Positions 32,098 to 40,487 of a stretch of 64,000 bases of DNA are shown one piece after another. How positions within the stretch are numbered: position 1 is the first letter of the stretch; every line of letters starts with the position of its first letter. A program made the position numbers and the translations under genes. Source of the DNA: an uncultured bacterium (GTDB lineage Bacteria; Actinomycetota; Coriobacteriia; Coriobacteriales; Eggerthellaceae); the NCBI GenBank assembly GCA_905214325.1, contig CAJMLT010000001.1:1-64000 (forward strand), given 5' to 3'. The notes below the pieces were generated by a model. It had not been told where the DNA came from. It searched no databases and saw only the letters and a list, made by a program, of their open reading frames with translations.

Positions 32098-33498
32098 CTA
32101 ATCTTCCAGCAGCCCCTTGGTGATGTCTTCAAGCGTGCGACCACGCGTTTCGACACCGAAAATGGCCAGCCAGATAGCCATGAAGATAGCCAGTCCGGCA
32201 TTGATCATGTAAGCACCCATGGTACCCAGAGGACCGGCGATGAGGAATGCGATCCACATAGGGCTGAAGATACCACCCAAGCGACCGAACGCATTCGCCA
32301 CGCCGGCACCGCGGATGCGGCAAGCGGTGGGGAAGGGCTCGGACAGATAGATGGCCGCCGTGGTCACCGAATTGGTGAACGTGCAGACGCAGACCAGGAA
32401 CCCGACACCCATAACCAGGTACGGTTGATCGGTGGGGATGATGGACCAGATGGGACCGAGGATGGCGATGAGGATATACGTGACGATGAGAATGGTTTTG
32501 CGGTTGACCTTCTCCACGTAAAACGTCAGAGCGCCAACGCCGACGGGAATGCCCAGCTGCATGACGACCGTCATCAGGGTTGACAGCTGCGTGTCGAAGC
32601 CGTTTGCCTTCAGAATGGTGGGCGTCCACGATATAACGGTGTAGACCAGAACATTCATGACGAAGCAAAGGAACATGGCGGTCAGCGTACGGGTGATCAT
32701 GCTTTTCTTGAACAGGAATTTCCACGGCAGCTGTTTGACTTCCTCAGCCGCTTCTCGGCGATGGATTTCCTCTTCGGGCACATCGGCTACCACCAAGCCC
32801 TTAGCGCGCGTTTGCTCTTCCAGTTTGGTGACGGTTGCATCCGCCGCTTCGTTGCGACCCATGAGGGCTTGCCAACGGGGGGATTCGGCCAGGAAAAGGA
32901 AGCAGAGCAGCATAACGACAAGACCCATGATGCCGCAGATGATGAACACGGGACGCCAGCCCAAAGCGGGCAGGACGATCAGGTTGATTGCGGAGGCAAC
33001 CAGGGTACCCGTGTTGGCGATAAGGCCCACGTAGGACTGATACTGGCCACGCTTTTGCGGCGGGGTGTATTCGGTCAGGGCGGAATAGCCTGCGGGGAAG
33101 GCCGCACCGAGTCCTAGACCCATGAAGAAGCGGCACCCGGTTAGAAACGTGGGATCGGGGGAAGTAGCGGCCACGAAGCAGAATACGGTGAACACCGATC
33201 CGCAGATCATGACGGCTTTCTTTCGCCCGACGCTGTCGGAGATCGCACCGGCCAACAAACCACCTATCAGGTAGCCCACCATGGTGATGGAGTTGAAGAG
33301 GGCGAATTCGGCCAGTGTCATCCAGCCTTCGGCTTGGAGCACCATACCGATGGGGCCGCCGACGGCCATGTCGACGGAGTCGCAGAATGTAAGGCCACCG
33401 AGCAACCAGAGGAGTTTCCTGTGGAAGTTGGTGATGGGCATACGGTCAAGACGAGCTGCAATACCATGAAATGACGATTGCAATTCATTTGAAGCCAT
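32098..33498 (-). CDS. MFS metabolite:proton symporter (AAHS / sugar-porter type)
   Basis: 466 residues, twelve membrane segments. The MFS signature between helices 2 and 3 reads GAISDSVGRKKAV, and RFFMGLGLGAAFPAGYSALTEYTPPQKRGQYQS is typical of the aromatic acid:H+ symporter and related groups. A charged central loop (about 215-262) divides two halves. It probably imports an organic or aromatic acid. It is unrelated in detail to the OFA pair. The gene stands alone, with GGAAGG upstream of the ATG and the bidirectional terminator downstream. Substrate unknown. Confidence 0.88.
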   Translation of the reverse strand: MASNELQSSFHGIAARLDRMPITNFHRKLLWLLGGLTFCDSVDMAVGGPIGMVLQAEGWMTLAEFALFNSITMVGYLIGGLLAGAISDSVGRKKAVMICGSVFTVFCFVAATSPDPTFLTGCRFFMGLGLGAAFPAGYSALTEYTPPQKRGQYQSYVGLIANTGTLVASAINLIVLPALGWRPVFIICGIMGLVVMLLCFLFLAESPRWQALMGRNEAADATVTKLEEQTRAKGLVVADVPEEEIHRREAAEEVKQLPWKFLFKKSMITRTLTAMFLCFVMNVLVYTVISWTPTILKANGFDTQLSTLMTVVMQLGIPVGVGALTFYVEKVNRKTILIVTYILIAILGPIWSIIPTDQPYLVMGVGFLVCVCTFTNSVTTAAIYLSEPFPTACRIRGAGVANAFGRLGGIFSPMWIAFLIAGPLGTMGAYMINAGLAIFMAIWLAIFGVETRGRTLEDITKGLLED

Positions 33499-33952
33499 AT
33501 AGTCACCTTCCTTTCTTAAAGATGTTGTCCCTGTTTTCGTTGTTACAGGGAAGTCCCATAAAGCCTTATTCGCTTACTTTGATGCATACGCACGCAGGGA
33601 AACCTTTCTTCACGAGGAAGAGGGCGACTCTCTTTTTTCGGCATTTGCAACAAGGCGAACGAATAAGTTGGTTTTCCGCTATGACTTGGGAAAACCGTTC
33701 GTAGCTTTTCCAGTATCCTCCTCGATCCAGAGGGAATACAAATAGTTGTTGACAAAAGATGGGTGGGGTCGTTAATGCAAAAACTAACGACATACGTGCG
33801 TATCTGTAAAAAAAATTAATCTGCGTCAAAACGTGGGTGCAGAAAGGGGGAGGGCTGTTAGACTATCGCCGCTACCTCGATTACCATCAGGTGAAAAAGT
33901 GCGCCTGCGTTGCAAGGTGGGCGTGTGGCAATACGCAAAGGAGAAGGGCCAC
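33499..33952. other. Divergent intergenic region
   Basis: 454 bp between the MFS gene (minus) and a membrane protein gene (plus). GGTTTTCC (33670-33677) is inverted at 33689-33696 with an 11-nt loop, a possible operator. I see no supported ORF; an in-frame extension of the downstream gene from 33833 lacks a ribosome binding site. Confidence 0.4.
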
Positions 33953-34564
33953 ATGGCGTCTCGGAAACATACAAAGCAGAAGAGCGATAAGAAGAAGAAA
34001 TCCCCCGAGGTCGAAAAACAGCCGATCGTCATCTCTTACGATGGAAGCGGAACCAGGATAGGCGACGACGGGTATGCGATGACGCATGTCCGTACCCGCA
34101 TGCACCGCATGTTCAACGTCTTTTTCATCTGGGCCGTCGTCTGCGCACTTCTCGGTTGCCTGTGTACCGTTTTGGCGTACGCCCAAGGTGCCGTCTATGA
34201 AAGCTGGGAGCTTGTCGCACGTGGTGGCAACCAATTGGGCGGCTGGGATCTGGCCATCCTGCTTCGCATAGAGGCGCTGTTGTGCCTGGTGACGATAGGA
34301 GTGAGCCTTCTGATTCACTTCTGGGGATTCAGCTGGTTCTACAACGGGAAGTCGGAAAAGCGCGTGACGGTGGTTCTCGGTGTTGTGGCGGGTGTGTCGG
34401 TCGCACTGTGTATTGCGGCGTTGATGCTGGTGGGAATACCCGATCCGCTGTCCGTCGTGAATATCTGTTTGGCATTGGCTACCTTCGTCTTCATGTCGGC
34501 AGTCAAAAAGGAGAGGCCCACACTGAAGAAGGCCGAAGTGGCCCGCACCGTCGTGAAGGATTGA
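33953..34564 (+). CDS. Four-helix membrane protein of unknown function
   Basis: 203 residues from the ATG at 33953 after AAGGAGAAGGG. A basic cytoplasmic head with a Lys-rich run (residues 1-25) precedes about four hydrophobic helices (around 55-80, 105-130, 140-160, 165-185) and a short basic tail. I recognise no family motif. The gene is convergent with the LysR gene and ends 21 bp from it. No functional call is justified. Confidence 0.7.
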   Translation: MASRKHTKQKSDKKKKSPEVEKQPIVISYDGSGTRIGDDGYAMTHVRTRMHRMFNVFFIWAVVCALLGCLCTVLAYAQGAVYESWELVARGGNQLGGWDLAILLRIEALLCLVTIGVSLLIHFWGFSWFYNGKSEKRVTVVLGVVAGVSVALCIAALMLVGIPDPLSVVNICLALATFVFMSAVKKERPTLKKAEVARTVVKD

Positions 34565-34585
34565 GCGAAGGATTCGGGGTCCGGC

Positions 34586-35482
34586 TTACAGGTAGGGCTT
34601 GTGGTCGAATCGTTTGGCGAAGCGGATGAAGTCATTCAGAAGCTTTTGGGTTTCGGGAATGTTCGCCCGGTGGATCAGCCAGAACCGATGGAAGTCGGTC
34701 GGGGCGTCCGCTAGGGGAATGATCTTCACGTCCGGAAACGAATACGCCATCCATGAGTCGCAGATGATGCCGATGATTTCCGGACGGCTTGCCACGTTTG
34801 AGCAGATGGATGGCTCATTGGCGAAAGCATAGTCCGGATCGAGTGAAAATTCTTGAGCCAATCGTTTGCTTTCGGGGCCTAAGGGACTGTCGGCTTCATA
34901 GGTGATGAGTTTATGGGAGCGAATGTCGTCGAAGGTCACGCTTGCGCGGCTGGCTAGAGGGTTTTTCTTGTTCACGGCAACCAACGCCGACGATGTCCAC
35001 AGGGGGAATTTCTCCACCGTATCGTCTTGCTCCATCGTGCCGGCGATGATGACATCCACCTCGTCGTTTTTGAGCGCGGCGAGCAATTGCTGTGTGGTGC
35101 TTTGCTTGATGATGTTGTCGGGATTGCGGTGTTGGGTGATCCAGAAGTCGTTGAGCAACGATGACCATATACGCTGCTGCAGTGAAAAGACGATGCCGAT
35201 GCGCAGCATGCTGTTGCGTTTGCGGGCATGTGTTTTGATGGCGTCCACGTGTCGGTCGATATTGGTGAGTGAGTGCTGCAGACACGCATAGAGCTCCCGT
35301 CCGTCATCGGTGAGTTCTATGCTGCTGTGTTTGCGGATGAGCAGTTCGGAACCTAATTCGGTTTCCAATTTCTTGATGGCGATGGACAACGTGGGAACGG
35401 AGACGAACAGTGTTTCGGCTGCCTTTTTGAAGCTTTTGACGTTTGCGAGTTCGCGGAAGTAGTACAGCTGGGAAAGATTCAC
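34586..35482 (-). CDS. LysR-family transcriptional regulator
   Basis: 298 residues from a GTG start with AAGGAAGG upstream. The winged helix-turn-helix is typical: LYYFRELANVKSFKKAAETLFVSVPTLSIAIKKLETELGSELLIRK. The C-terminal part is the periplasmic-binding-protein-like effector domain, with LRIGIVFSLQQRIW at its start and DEVDVIIAGT in the hinge strand. No divergent target gene is adjacent, since the DUF3737 gene upstream runs in the same direction. Candidate targets are therefore elsewhere; the MFS gene at 32098 is one possibility. Confidence 0.9.
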   Translation of the reverse strand: MNLSQLYYFRELANVKSFKKAAETLFVSVPTLSIAIKKLETELGSELLIRKHSSIELTDDGRELYACLQHSLTNIDRHVDAIKTHARKRNSMLRIGIVFSLQQRIWSSLLNDFWITQHRNPDNIIKQSTTQQLLAALKNDEVDVIIAGTMEQDDTVEKFPLWTSSALVAVNKKNPLASRASVTFDDIRSHKLITYEADSPLGPESKRLAQEFSLDPDYAFANEPSICSNVASRPEIIGIICDSWMAYSFPDVKIIPLADAPTDFHRFWLIHRANIPETQKLLNDFIRFAKRFDHKPYL

Positions 35483-35662
35483 GAAGTAGGCCTTCCTTTG
35501 CTTTTCGAGGAGCCATCATTCTAGCACCCACGTGGTATCTATCTGGACATATTCGGGTGGATGCCGGTGCAAGCGCGCCGTGTGGGCGGGCGTCGGCATG
35601 ATGGTTGGACAAACAGGAAGCTCTGTCGTTGCAAAGGGTGAAATTCCCCCGTAGGGCGCACT

Positions 35663-36562
35663 TCATTCCCCGTCGCGTACACGGATGGTACAACCTTGAG
35701 CGATGGCGGTGGCATCATCGAGGATCACCGAACCGATGGAGGGCGCTTCGATGAAGCCACGATAGGGATTTTTGACGCTGTCGATGGGGGTGGTGATGGT
35801 CGCCTCGACCTGCGAGCGTTCGAAAGAAAGATCACAGTCGGTCATGGTGCAGTTGATGAGCGTGAGGTTGGTGCAGTAGCAAAGCGGCTGAGTGCCCGAG
35901 ATATGGCAATCGATGAAGGTGATTCCATCCGAATACCAAGCAAGGTATTCGCCCTTTACTTCACAGTTGCGCACCACGACGTTTTTGGCGTGCCAGAGGG
36001 CATCTTTGGTATCGAGCCTACAATCCGACAGTTCGACGTCATGGGTGTATTGGAAGGAATACTTGCCCTTGAAATCGACGTTATGCAAATGGAGATCATG
36101 GGCTTGCAACATGAAGTATTCGCTTTGCGCCGTGGTGTCTTCCATATGAACCTCGTGTGAAAACCAGCCGAATTCGGGCGAGTCGATGTCGCAGTTTTCG
36201 ATGCGTACCTTTTCGCATTCACGCAATGCTTTGATACCGTGAAGCTTCGTGTTGTCGATGGTGATGTCATCGGTATACCAAAGCGCCGCACGGCAGTTTT
36301 CCGTCAGTTCGCATCCGTCGATGGTGAGTTTCCGCACGTGCCAGAACGGATAGCGCAGATCGCAGAAGCAATTGCGGAGCAGAATATCATGGCATTCCTT
36401 CAGAAAGCTTTCTCCGTCCGCAGGTCCCGCGAAACGACAATCGACGATATCGAGGTTGTGGGTGTTGTAGAGTGCGCGTTCTTCGTCGAAGGTCTTATTT
36501 TCGATATGGGTACGCGGTGAGGGTACGGGGAGTGCTTCTTCGGTTGCATCGGTGTGCTTCAC
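35663..36562 (-). CDS. DUF3737-type right-handed beta-helix protein
   Basis: 299 residues from a GTG start with GGAAGGA upstream. The chain consists of successive short strands each ending in Asn-Cys or Asp-Cys (VDCRF, LRNCFCD, IDGCEL, IENCDI, LSDCRL, VRNCEV, FIDCHI, LINCTM), a repetitive pattern expected for a parallel beta-helix. This corresponds to the DUF3737 family of widespread proteins of unknown function. No signal peptide or membrane segment is seen, so it should be cytoplasmic. It is alone in its transcription unit. Confidence 0.82.
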   Translation of the reverse strand: MKHTDATEEALPVPSPRTHIENKTFDEERALYNTHNLDIVDCRFAGPADGESFLKECHDILLRNCFCDLRYPFWHVRKLTIDGCELTENCRAALWYTDDITIDNTKLHGIKALRECEKVRIENCDIDSPEFGWFSHEVHMEDTTAQSEYFMLQAHDLHLHNVDFKGKYSFQYTHDVELSDCRLDTKDALWHAKNVVVRNCEVKGEYLAWYSDGITFIDCHISGTQPLCYCTNLTLINCTMTDCDLSFERSQVEATITTPIDSVKNPYRGFIEAPSIGSVILDDATAIAQGCTIRVRDGE

Positions 36563-36733
36563 GGGGATCCTTCCGATAGGTGGTCAAGATGGTGCCTATG
36601 ATGTACCTTCGAGTATGCTCTAAGTCAAATCCGAGGAAGAAGCTTTTCGTCATCGGTTGATTTCGTGCTGCGCACGATGGGGCGATGGGGGTGTGGTCGC
36701 TTCGTAGAGAGATGATTTACGAGTGAATTTGGC

Positions 36734-36739
36734 TATAAT
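36734..36739 (+). promoter_or_regulatory. -10 element of the second CaiB-type gene
   Basis: A perfect TATAAT 33 bp before the start codon at 36772, with no recognisable -35. The ribosome binding site AGGAGAG follows. No TGGTCA-type operator is seen here. Confidence 0.5.
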
Positions 36740-36771
36740 TTCAAAGGAGGAAATAGGGAGAGGAGAGTGTC

Positions 36772-38070
36772 ATGCGGGGACTTGAGGGAGTCAAGGTTGT
36801 TGAATTGACCGGCTACGTGGCCGCTCCGGCGGCGTTGCGCGTGTTGGGGGAAATGGGGGCGACGGTTTACAAGATCGAGCCCTTTTCGGGGGATGAATAT
36901 CGAACGAACGCCCCCGGATTCGGCATGGAGCGCAACGATATAGACGATCCTGCTTTCGAGTTGGCTTCGTTGAATAAGAATTGGCTTGCGGTCAATCTCA
37001 AGGCACCACAGGGTAAAGATCTGATCATGCGGCTTCTTGCCGACGCCGATATCGTCGTGACGAGCTTCAGGGACAAGGCGCTCGAGAAGCTGGGACTCGA
37101 CTACGAAAGTCTACACGAGCGTTTTCCGCGACTCGTGTTCGGGCAGATGCGTGGGTATGGACAGCGGGGTCCCGAAAAGGATTCACGTGGATTCGATGCT
37201 ACGGCCTATTCTTCCCGCGGGGGACTTTTCATGTCGTTTCCGCAGGATAACGAACATTTTCAGCCGGCCAACATACCTCCGGCATTCGGGGATTGGAATG
37301 CGGCGATGGCTATGGTCGCAGGGCTGTTGGGCGCGTTGGTTCGAGCGGAAAGAACGGGCATCGGGGATAAGGTCACGGTCAATCTCTATCATTGTGCCTG
37401 TTGGGCCATGCAGACCGGTATCGCCTCGACCCAATACGGGGCCGGGTTTCCGCGGTCTCGCGAAACCGCCAGTTGTCCCACGAACAACACGTATCGTTCG
37501 AAGGACGGCGTGTGGTTTCTGATCTGCTTCGGATCCTACGATCTCTATTACGATCTGGTGATGTCTTCGATCGGGCTTGACGACATGGTGGGGAATCCCG
37601 CCTACAACAACCTGGCGAAGGTGACGGCCGAAGGTCGTGCGGGGGAGGTCGTCTCCCTTTTGGCGAAGCGTTTCGAGGAGGAGCCCTTCGAGTATTGGGC
37701 GCAGGTGTTCGCCGAAAACGAAATACCCTATCAGCGGCTCAACCGGTTGGAAGACGTCCTGGTCGATCAGGAAGCCTACGATAACGATATCCTGCGTAAG
37801 ATTCCCTATGATTCCTTCGGCGATCAGGCTTTGGTGACGTCGCCCGTCCGTTTAGGGTCGGTGGGGGATCCCATTCTGAAGCGCTCGCGCCCCATTGGGT
37901 ATGAGACACGAGCGGTCATGAAGGAATATGGTTACGGCGACGAGGAGATCGATGCGGCCATAGAAGCCGGAGCGGTTAAATGCTATGACGGACCCGATCT
38001 GCCCGAAAGCGTTTTTCTACCCAGCTACGGCCCCGATTCCCCGCGCACGTCCGAGTGCGAGAGTAACTGA
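36772..38070 (+). CDS. CaiB/BaiF-type CoA-transferase 2
   Basis: 432 residues, aligned along the whole length with the enzyme at 4778-6088; about half the residues look identical. GVKVVELTGYVAAPAALRVL, EMGATVYKIEP, GQMRGYGQRGPEKDSRGFDA and TNNTYRSKDG are shared. The catalytic Asp142 in RGFDA is kept. Codon bias is ordinary, and the shared operator is absent, so this copy is probably expressed less or under other conditions. It may handle a related acid or act as an alternative entry to the same pathway. Confidence 0.9.
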   Translation: MRGLEGVKVVELTGYVAAPAALRVLGEMGATVYKIEPFSGDEYRTNAPGFGMERNDIDDPAFELASLNKNWLAVNLKAPQGKDLIMRLLADADIVVTSFRDKALEKLGLDYESLHERFPRLVFGQMRGYGQRGPEKDSRGFDATAYSSRGGLFMSFPQDNEHFQPANIPPAFGDWNAAMAMVAGLLGALVRAERTGIGDKVTVNLYHCACWAMQTGIASTQYGAGFPRSRETASCPTNNTYRSKDGVWFLICFGSYDLYYDLVMSSIGLDDMVGNPAYNNLAKVTAEGRAGEVVSLLAKRFEEEPFEYWAQVFAENEIPYQRLNRLEDVLVDQEAYDNDILRKIPYDSFGDQALVTSPVRLGSVGDPILKRSRPIGYETRAVMKEYGYGDEEIDAAIEAGAVKCYDGPDLPESVFLPSYGPDSPRTSECESN

Positions 38071-38090
38071 ACACCCCGTCATCTCCGACA

Positions 38091-38128
38091 CCGAGGGGTT
38101 TGGGGCGCTAGTCAGACAAACCCCTCGG
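38091..38128. terminator. Terminator-like hairpin between convergent genes
   Basis: A perfect 12-bp stem CCGAGGGGTTTG (38091-38102) / CAAACCCCTCGG (38117-38128) with a 14-nt loop lies between the CaiB-type gene 2 and the lipoprotein gene. The tail TACTTTCG is only weakly T-rich. Confidence 0.6.
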
Positions 38129-38182
38129 TACTTTCGAGTACGGCCTCATCGTGCACGTCGGGTCGAGGATCCCCCCGGTTAC

Positions 38183-38656
38183 CTACATGCCATAGCGATC
38201 GAGCGATAGGGTGAGTGTCGATGAACTTCCGGTATAGCTGAAGCTCAGGTGCGTTTTCGTGTTGACGTTGCGCGCTACGTATGAGACCGTTCCCGACACG
38301 TTGCTATCCGCTTCCACCTGCGTGAATCCCGAATCCTTCAGGCTTGCCAGATACGTATCGGCATCAGCACGCGAAATACCCGAATAGGTGATAGCGGTAA
38401 GTCCGTTTTGGTCGATGACGCTGATGGGCGTTGCGGAAAAAGCGGGTCGCGGGACACCTGCGGTGCGTTCGTTGTCGGGCCAAGTCGTAGAGGTGGTATT
38501 CGTGGTTGTCGTCGAAGAGGAAGTGGTGTTTGTCGAGGGAGTGGTCGAGGTGTTTTTCGAAGTGGTGCCCGAACAGGCACTGCAACACAGAACAAGCATC
38601 ACACTCAAACAGGCGACGAGTGCGAGCGAACTTACTTTTCTAACGATGCACTTCAT
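38183..38656 (-). CDS. Probable lipoprotein
   Basis: 157 residues with GAGGGGAAT upstream. A basic start and hydrophobic helix (LALVACLSVMLVLCC) end in CSAC, an acceptable but imperfect lipobox with Cys28 as the probable acylated residue. A Thr/Ser/Asn-rich linker (about 29-60) leads to a small folded domain of about 95 residues, ITYSGISRADADTYLASLKDSGFTQVE and a beta-strand-rich end. I do not recognise the domain with confidence. It should sit on the outer face of the membrane. It is convergent with the CaiB-type gene 2. Confidence 0.72.
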   Translation of the reverse strand: MKCIVRKVSSLALVACLSVMLVLCCSACSGTTSKNTSTTPSTNTTSSSTTTTNTTSTTWPDNERTAGVPRPAFSATPISVIDQNGLTAITYSGISRADADTYLASLKDSGFTQVEADSNVSGTVSYVARNVNTKTHLSFSYTGSSSTLTLSLDRYGM

Positions 38657-38920
38657 GGGATTCCCCTCTCATTCCGGTGCCGATACCAAGGTTGGGTTTC
38701 GAAAGGGACACGATGCTTCGAAAGCGGTGCGACAGGGGCAGACATGAGTACGCGGAACCTGACGATCGGGTGAACGCGAACAGGCCCCTTCCTCTCCCAC
38801 GCCATCCTTGGAATGGTTTTCCATCAAAACCGACCTCATTGTAGCAAGCGCTTCGGAGTCGTTTTCTTGAAATTATGGAAGTACGCGGATATGCGCGTAG
38901 TATCGAAGAGTATGTCGGCG

Positions 38921-38946
38921 GAGAAAAAGAGGCTACCCCGTAGGCC
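38921..38946 (-). terminator. Terminator of the two-HTH regulator gene
   Basis: On the minus strand, immediately after the stop codon region, GGCCTAC and GTAGCC pair with one bulged C around a small loop, followed by TCTTTTTCTC. Confidence 0.7.
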
Positions 38947-38947
38947 T

Positions 38948-40129
38948 TTAGAGGATGAAGGGACGAAGCTGGTCGCGGCGCGTGATGCCGAGTTTGAGAT
39001 AGATCGAACGCAGGTCGTCTTTGATGGTGGCGAGTGAATAGTGCAGGGACTCGGCCACGGCCGCATTCGAAAGGCCGTTGCATACATACGCTGCGACACG
39101 ATACTCGCGATTGGTCAGCACAAGCGACACATCATCATGAGCCACTTGCTTGTGGACGTTGATCCATGCGTGCCAAACGGCATCGTAGCGTTCGAGTATC
39201 TGTTCGAGCTCATGGGGGTAGGAAGTGCGGGCTTCATCGACGAGAAGTTCCCGTAGGGCTGTCATGTTCTCCACGAAGGGAGTCGTGAGCCCGTCGGGAA
39301 GCGCGCTGTCCATGGCGCGACGCAGCCACCGACGCGCTTCGTCTTCTCTTCCCTGGGCCATGTGAGCCGTTGCACAGAGGATCATGATGTAGATATGTGT
39401 CACCGTTACCTGCGGTCCATCGAGGAGCGAACAGGTTGCCTGCGCGATACCTATCATACGCTCGAAGTTACGCGTGGCATTCAGATATTCCATCAGGATC
39501 ATGAGCGCGTAGGTGCGTTCGCAGGGAGCTACCCCCGAAAGCTCTTCTTCCTTGATGAGCGTGGGGCAGTGGTCGGGGGCGTAGAGGGATAGGGCGATTG
39601 CCGATTGGACGAATTCGATGACGTTGCGGACGGGGGTGTCGTCGGCATATCGTTGGTGCAAGGTGTCGATTGCGCGTGCACATGTTTTGAAAGAAGAATA
39701 GTCATCCATGCTGATGGACGAGACGACCGTCAGCATGAGAGCACAGAGATGGTAGCGACTTCCCTCTCGGGCGCAGGTGTCTCGCACGGCATCAATGGCC
39801 TTGGCGTAATCGCCACGGAGATAGGCGAGTTCCGCCAGCACTTCGGTGCGGGTTTCGTTGTCGGGCAGGGACACAAGTGCGTCATCAATATGTCCGGGGG
39901 TGAATAACATTTTGGTGGTAGCGAGGGGGCTTTCATGGAAGCCCCCTTTTGCAAAGGGCATTTCATCTTTAATTCGCGGATCATGGGGGCGCACCGCTTC
40001 GGCCGGTATCATCCATGAACGCCCGAAACGACAGGCACCGGGGATGCGCCCGGCGGCGCAGAACTCCTGAAGGCGCCGTGGCGAGAGCCCCCAAGTTGTC
40101 GACATCTCCTTGACACTGCGATATTCCAT
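38948..40129 (-). CDS. Regulator with N-terminal excisionase/MerR-like HTH and C-terminal LuxR HTH
   Basis: 393 residues. Residues 1-50 (YRSVKEMSTTWGLSPRRLQEFC and IPGACRFGRSWMIP) look like an excisionase/MerR-type winged HTH of the HTH_17 kind. Residues from about 75 to 320 are helical, TPR-like, without a clear ligand motif. The last 60 residues (LTNREYRVAAYVCNGLSNAAVAESLHYSLATIKDDLRSIYLKLG) are a canonical LuxR/GerE HTH. Two DNA-binding domains at opposite ends of one chain are unusual. No receiver domain is present. It is a candidate for the regulator of the CoA cluster, but only by distance and lack of alternatives. It could instead act on the nearby cstA. Confidence 0.82.
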   Translation of the reverse strand: MEYRSVKEMSTTWGLSPRRLQEFCAAGRIPGACRFGRSWMIPAEAVRPHDPRIKDEMPFAKGGFHESPLATTKMLFTPGHIDDALVSLPDNETRTEVLAELAYLRGDYAKAIDAVRDTCAREGSRYHLCALMLTVVSSISMDDYSSFKTCARAIDTLHQRYADDTPVRNVIEFVQSAIALSLYAPDHCPTLIKEEELSGVAPCERTYALMILMEYLNATRNFERMIGIAQATCSLLDGPQVTVTHIYIMILCATAHMAQGREDEARRWLRRAMDSALPDGLTTPFVENMTALRELLVDEARTSYPHELEQILERYDAVWHAWINVHKQVAHDDVSLVLTNREYRVAAYVCNGLSNAAVAESLHYSLATIKDDLRSIYLKLGITRRDQLRPFIL

Positions 40130-40487
40130 GCCCCACCTCGAGTGCGGTTCGGATGGTCCGGACAGGCTCGTTGCCTGTTTCCATCCACCCTAGCAGTTTT
40201 CGGCGATGTTGGCAGCTAAGAGAATCGGCCGGAGGGCGGTTTCATCAAGAGCATCGTTGCCGATACCGCGAAGGATCGATGTGGGGATCCCCATCGTCTG
40301 CGACAAATGTGCCTCTAGATCAGAAGGGATCGGTGAAGACGTATCCTGAAAAGCCCTCCTGCTCGGAGTGAATCATGTATCCGAGAAGGAGGGCTTTCGT
40401 GCGAACCCACGGCACCGAAGGATGCCGTGGGCGTTTCATGTGACGAAGCGGAAGAAGCGCTTAAGCTGCACTCCGTAGAGCTTCGTT
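40130..40487. other. Intergenic region between cstA and the two-HTH regulator
   Basis: 358 bp holding the promoter of the minus-strand regulator on one side and the cstA terminator (40350-40397) on the other. I see no gene and no operator copy. Confidence 0.4.
40350..40397 (-). terminator. Terminator of cstA
   Basis: AAAGCCCTCCT (40350-40360) pairs with AGGAGGGCTTT (40387-40397), extended by an inner CTCGG/CCGAG stem. Read on the minus strand it is followed by TTC after the run of T within the stem. Confidence 0.8.
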
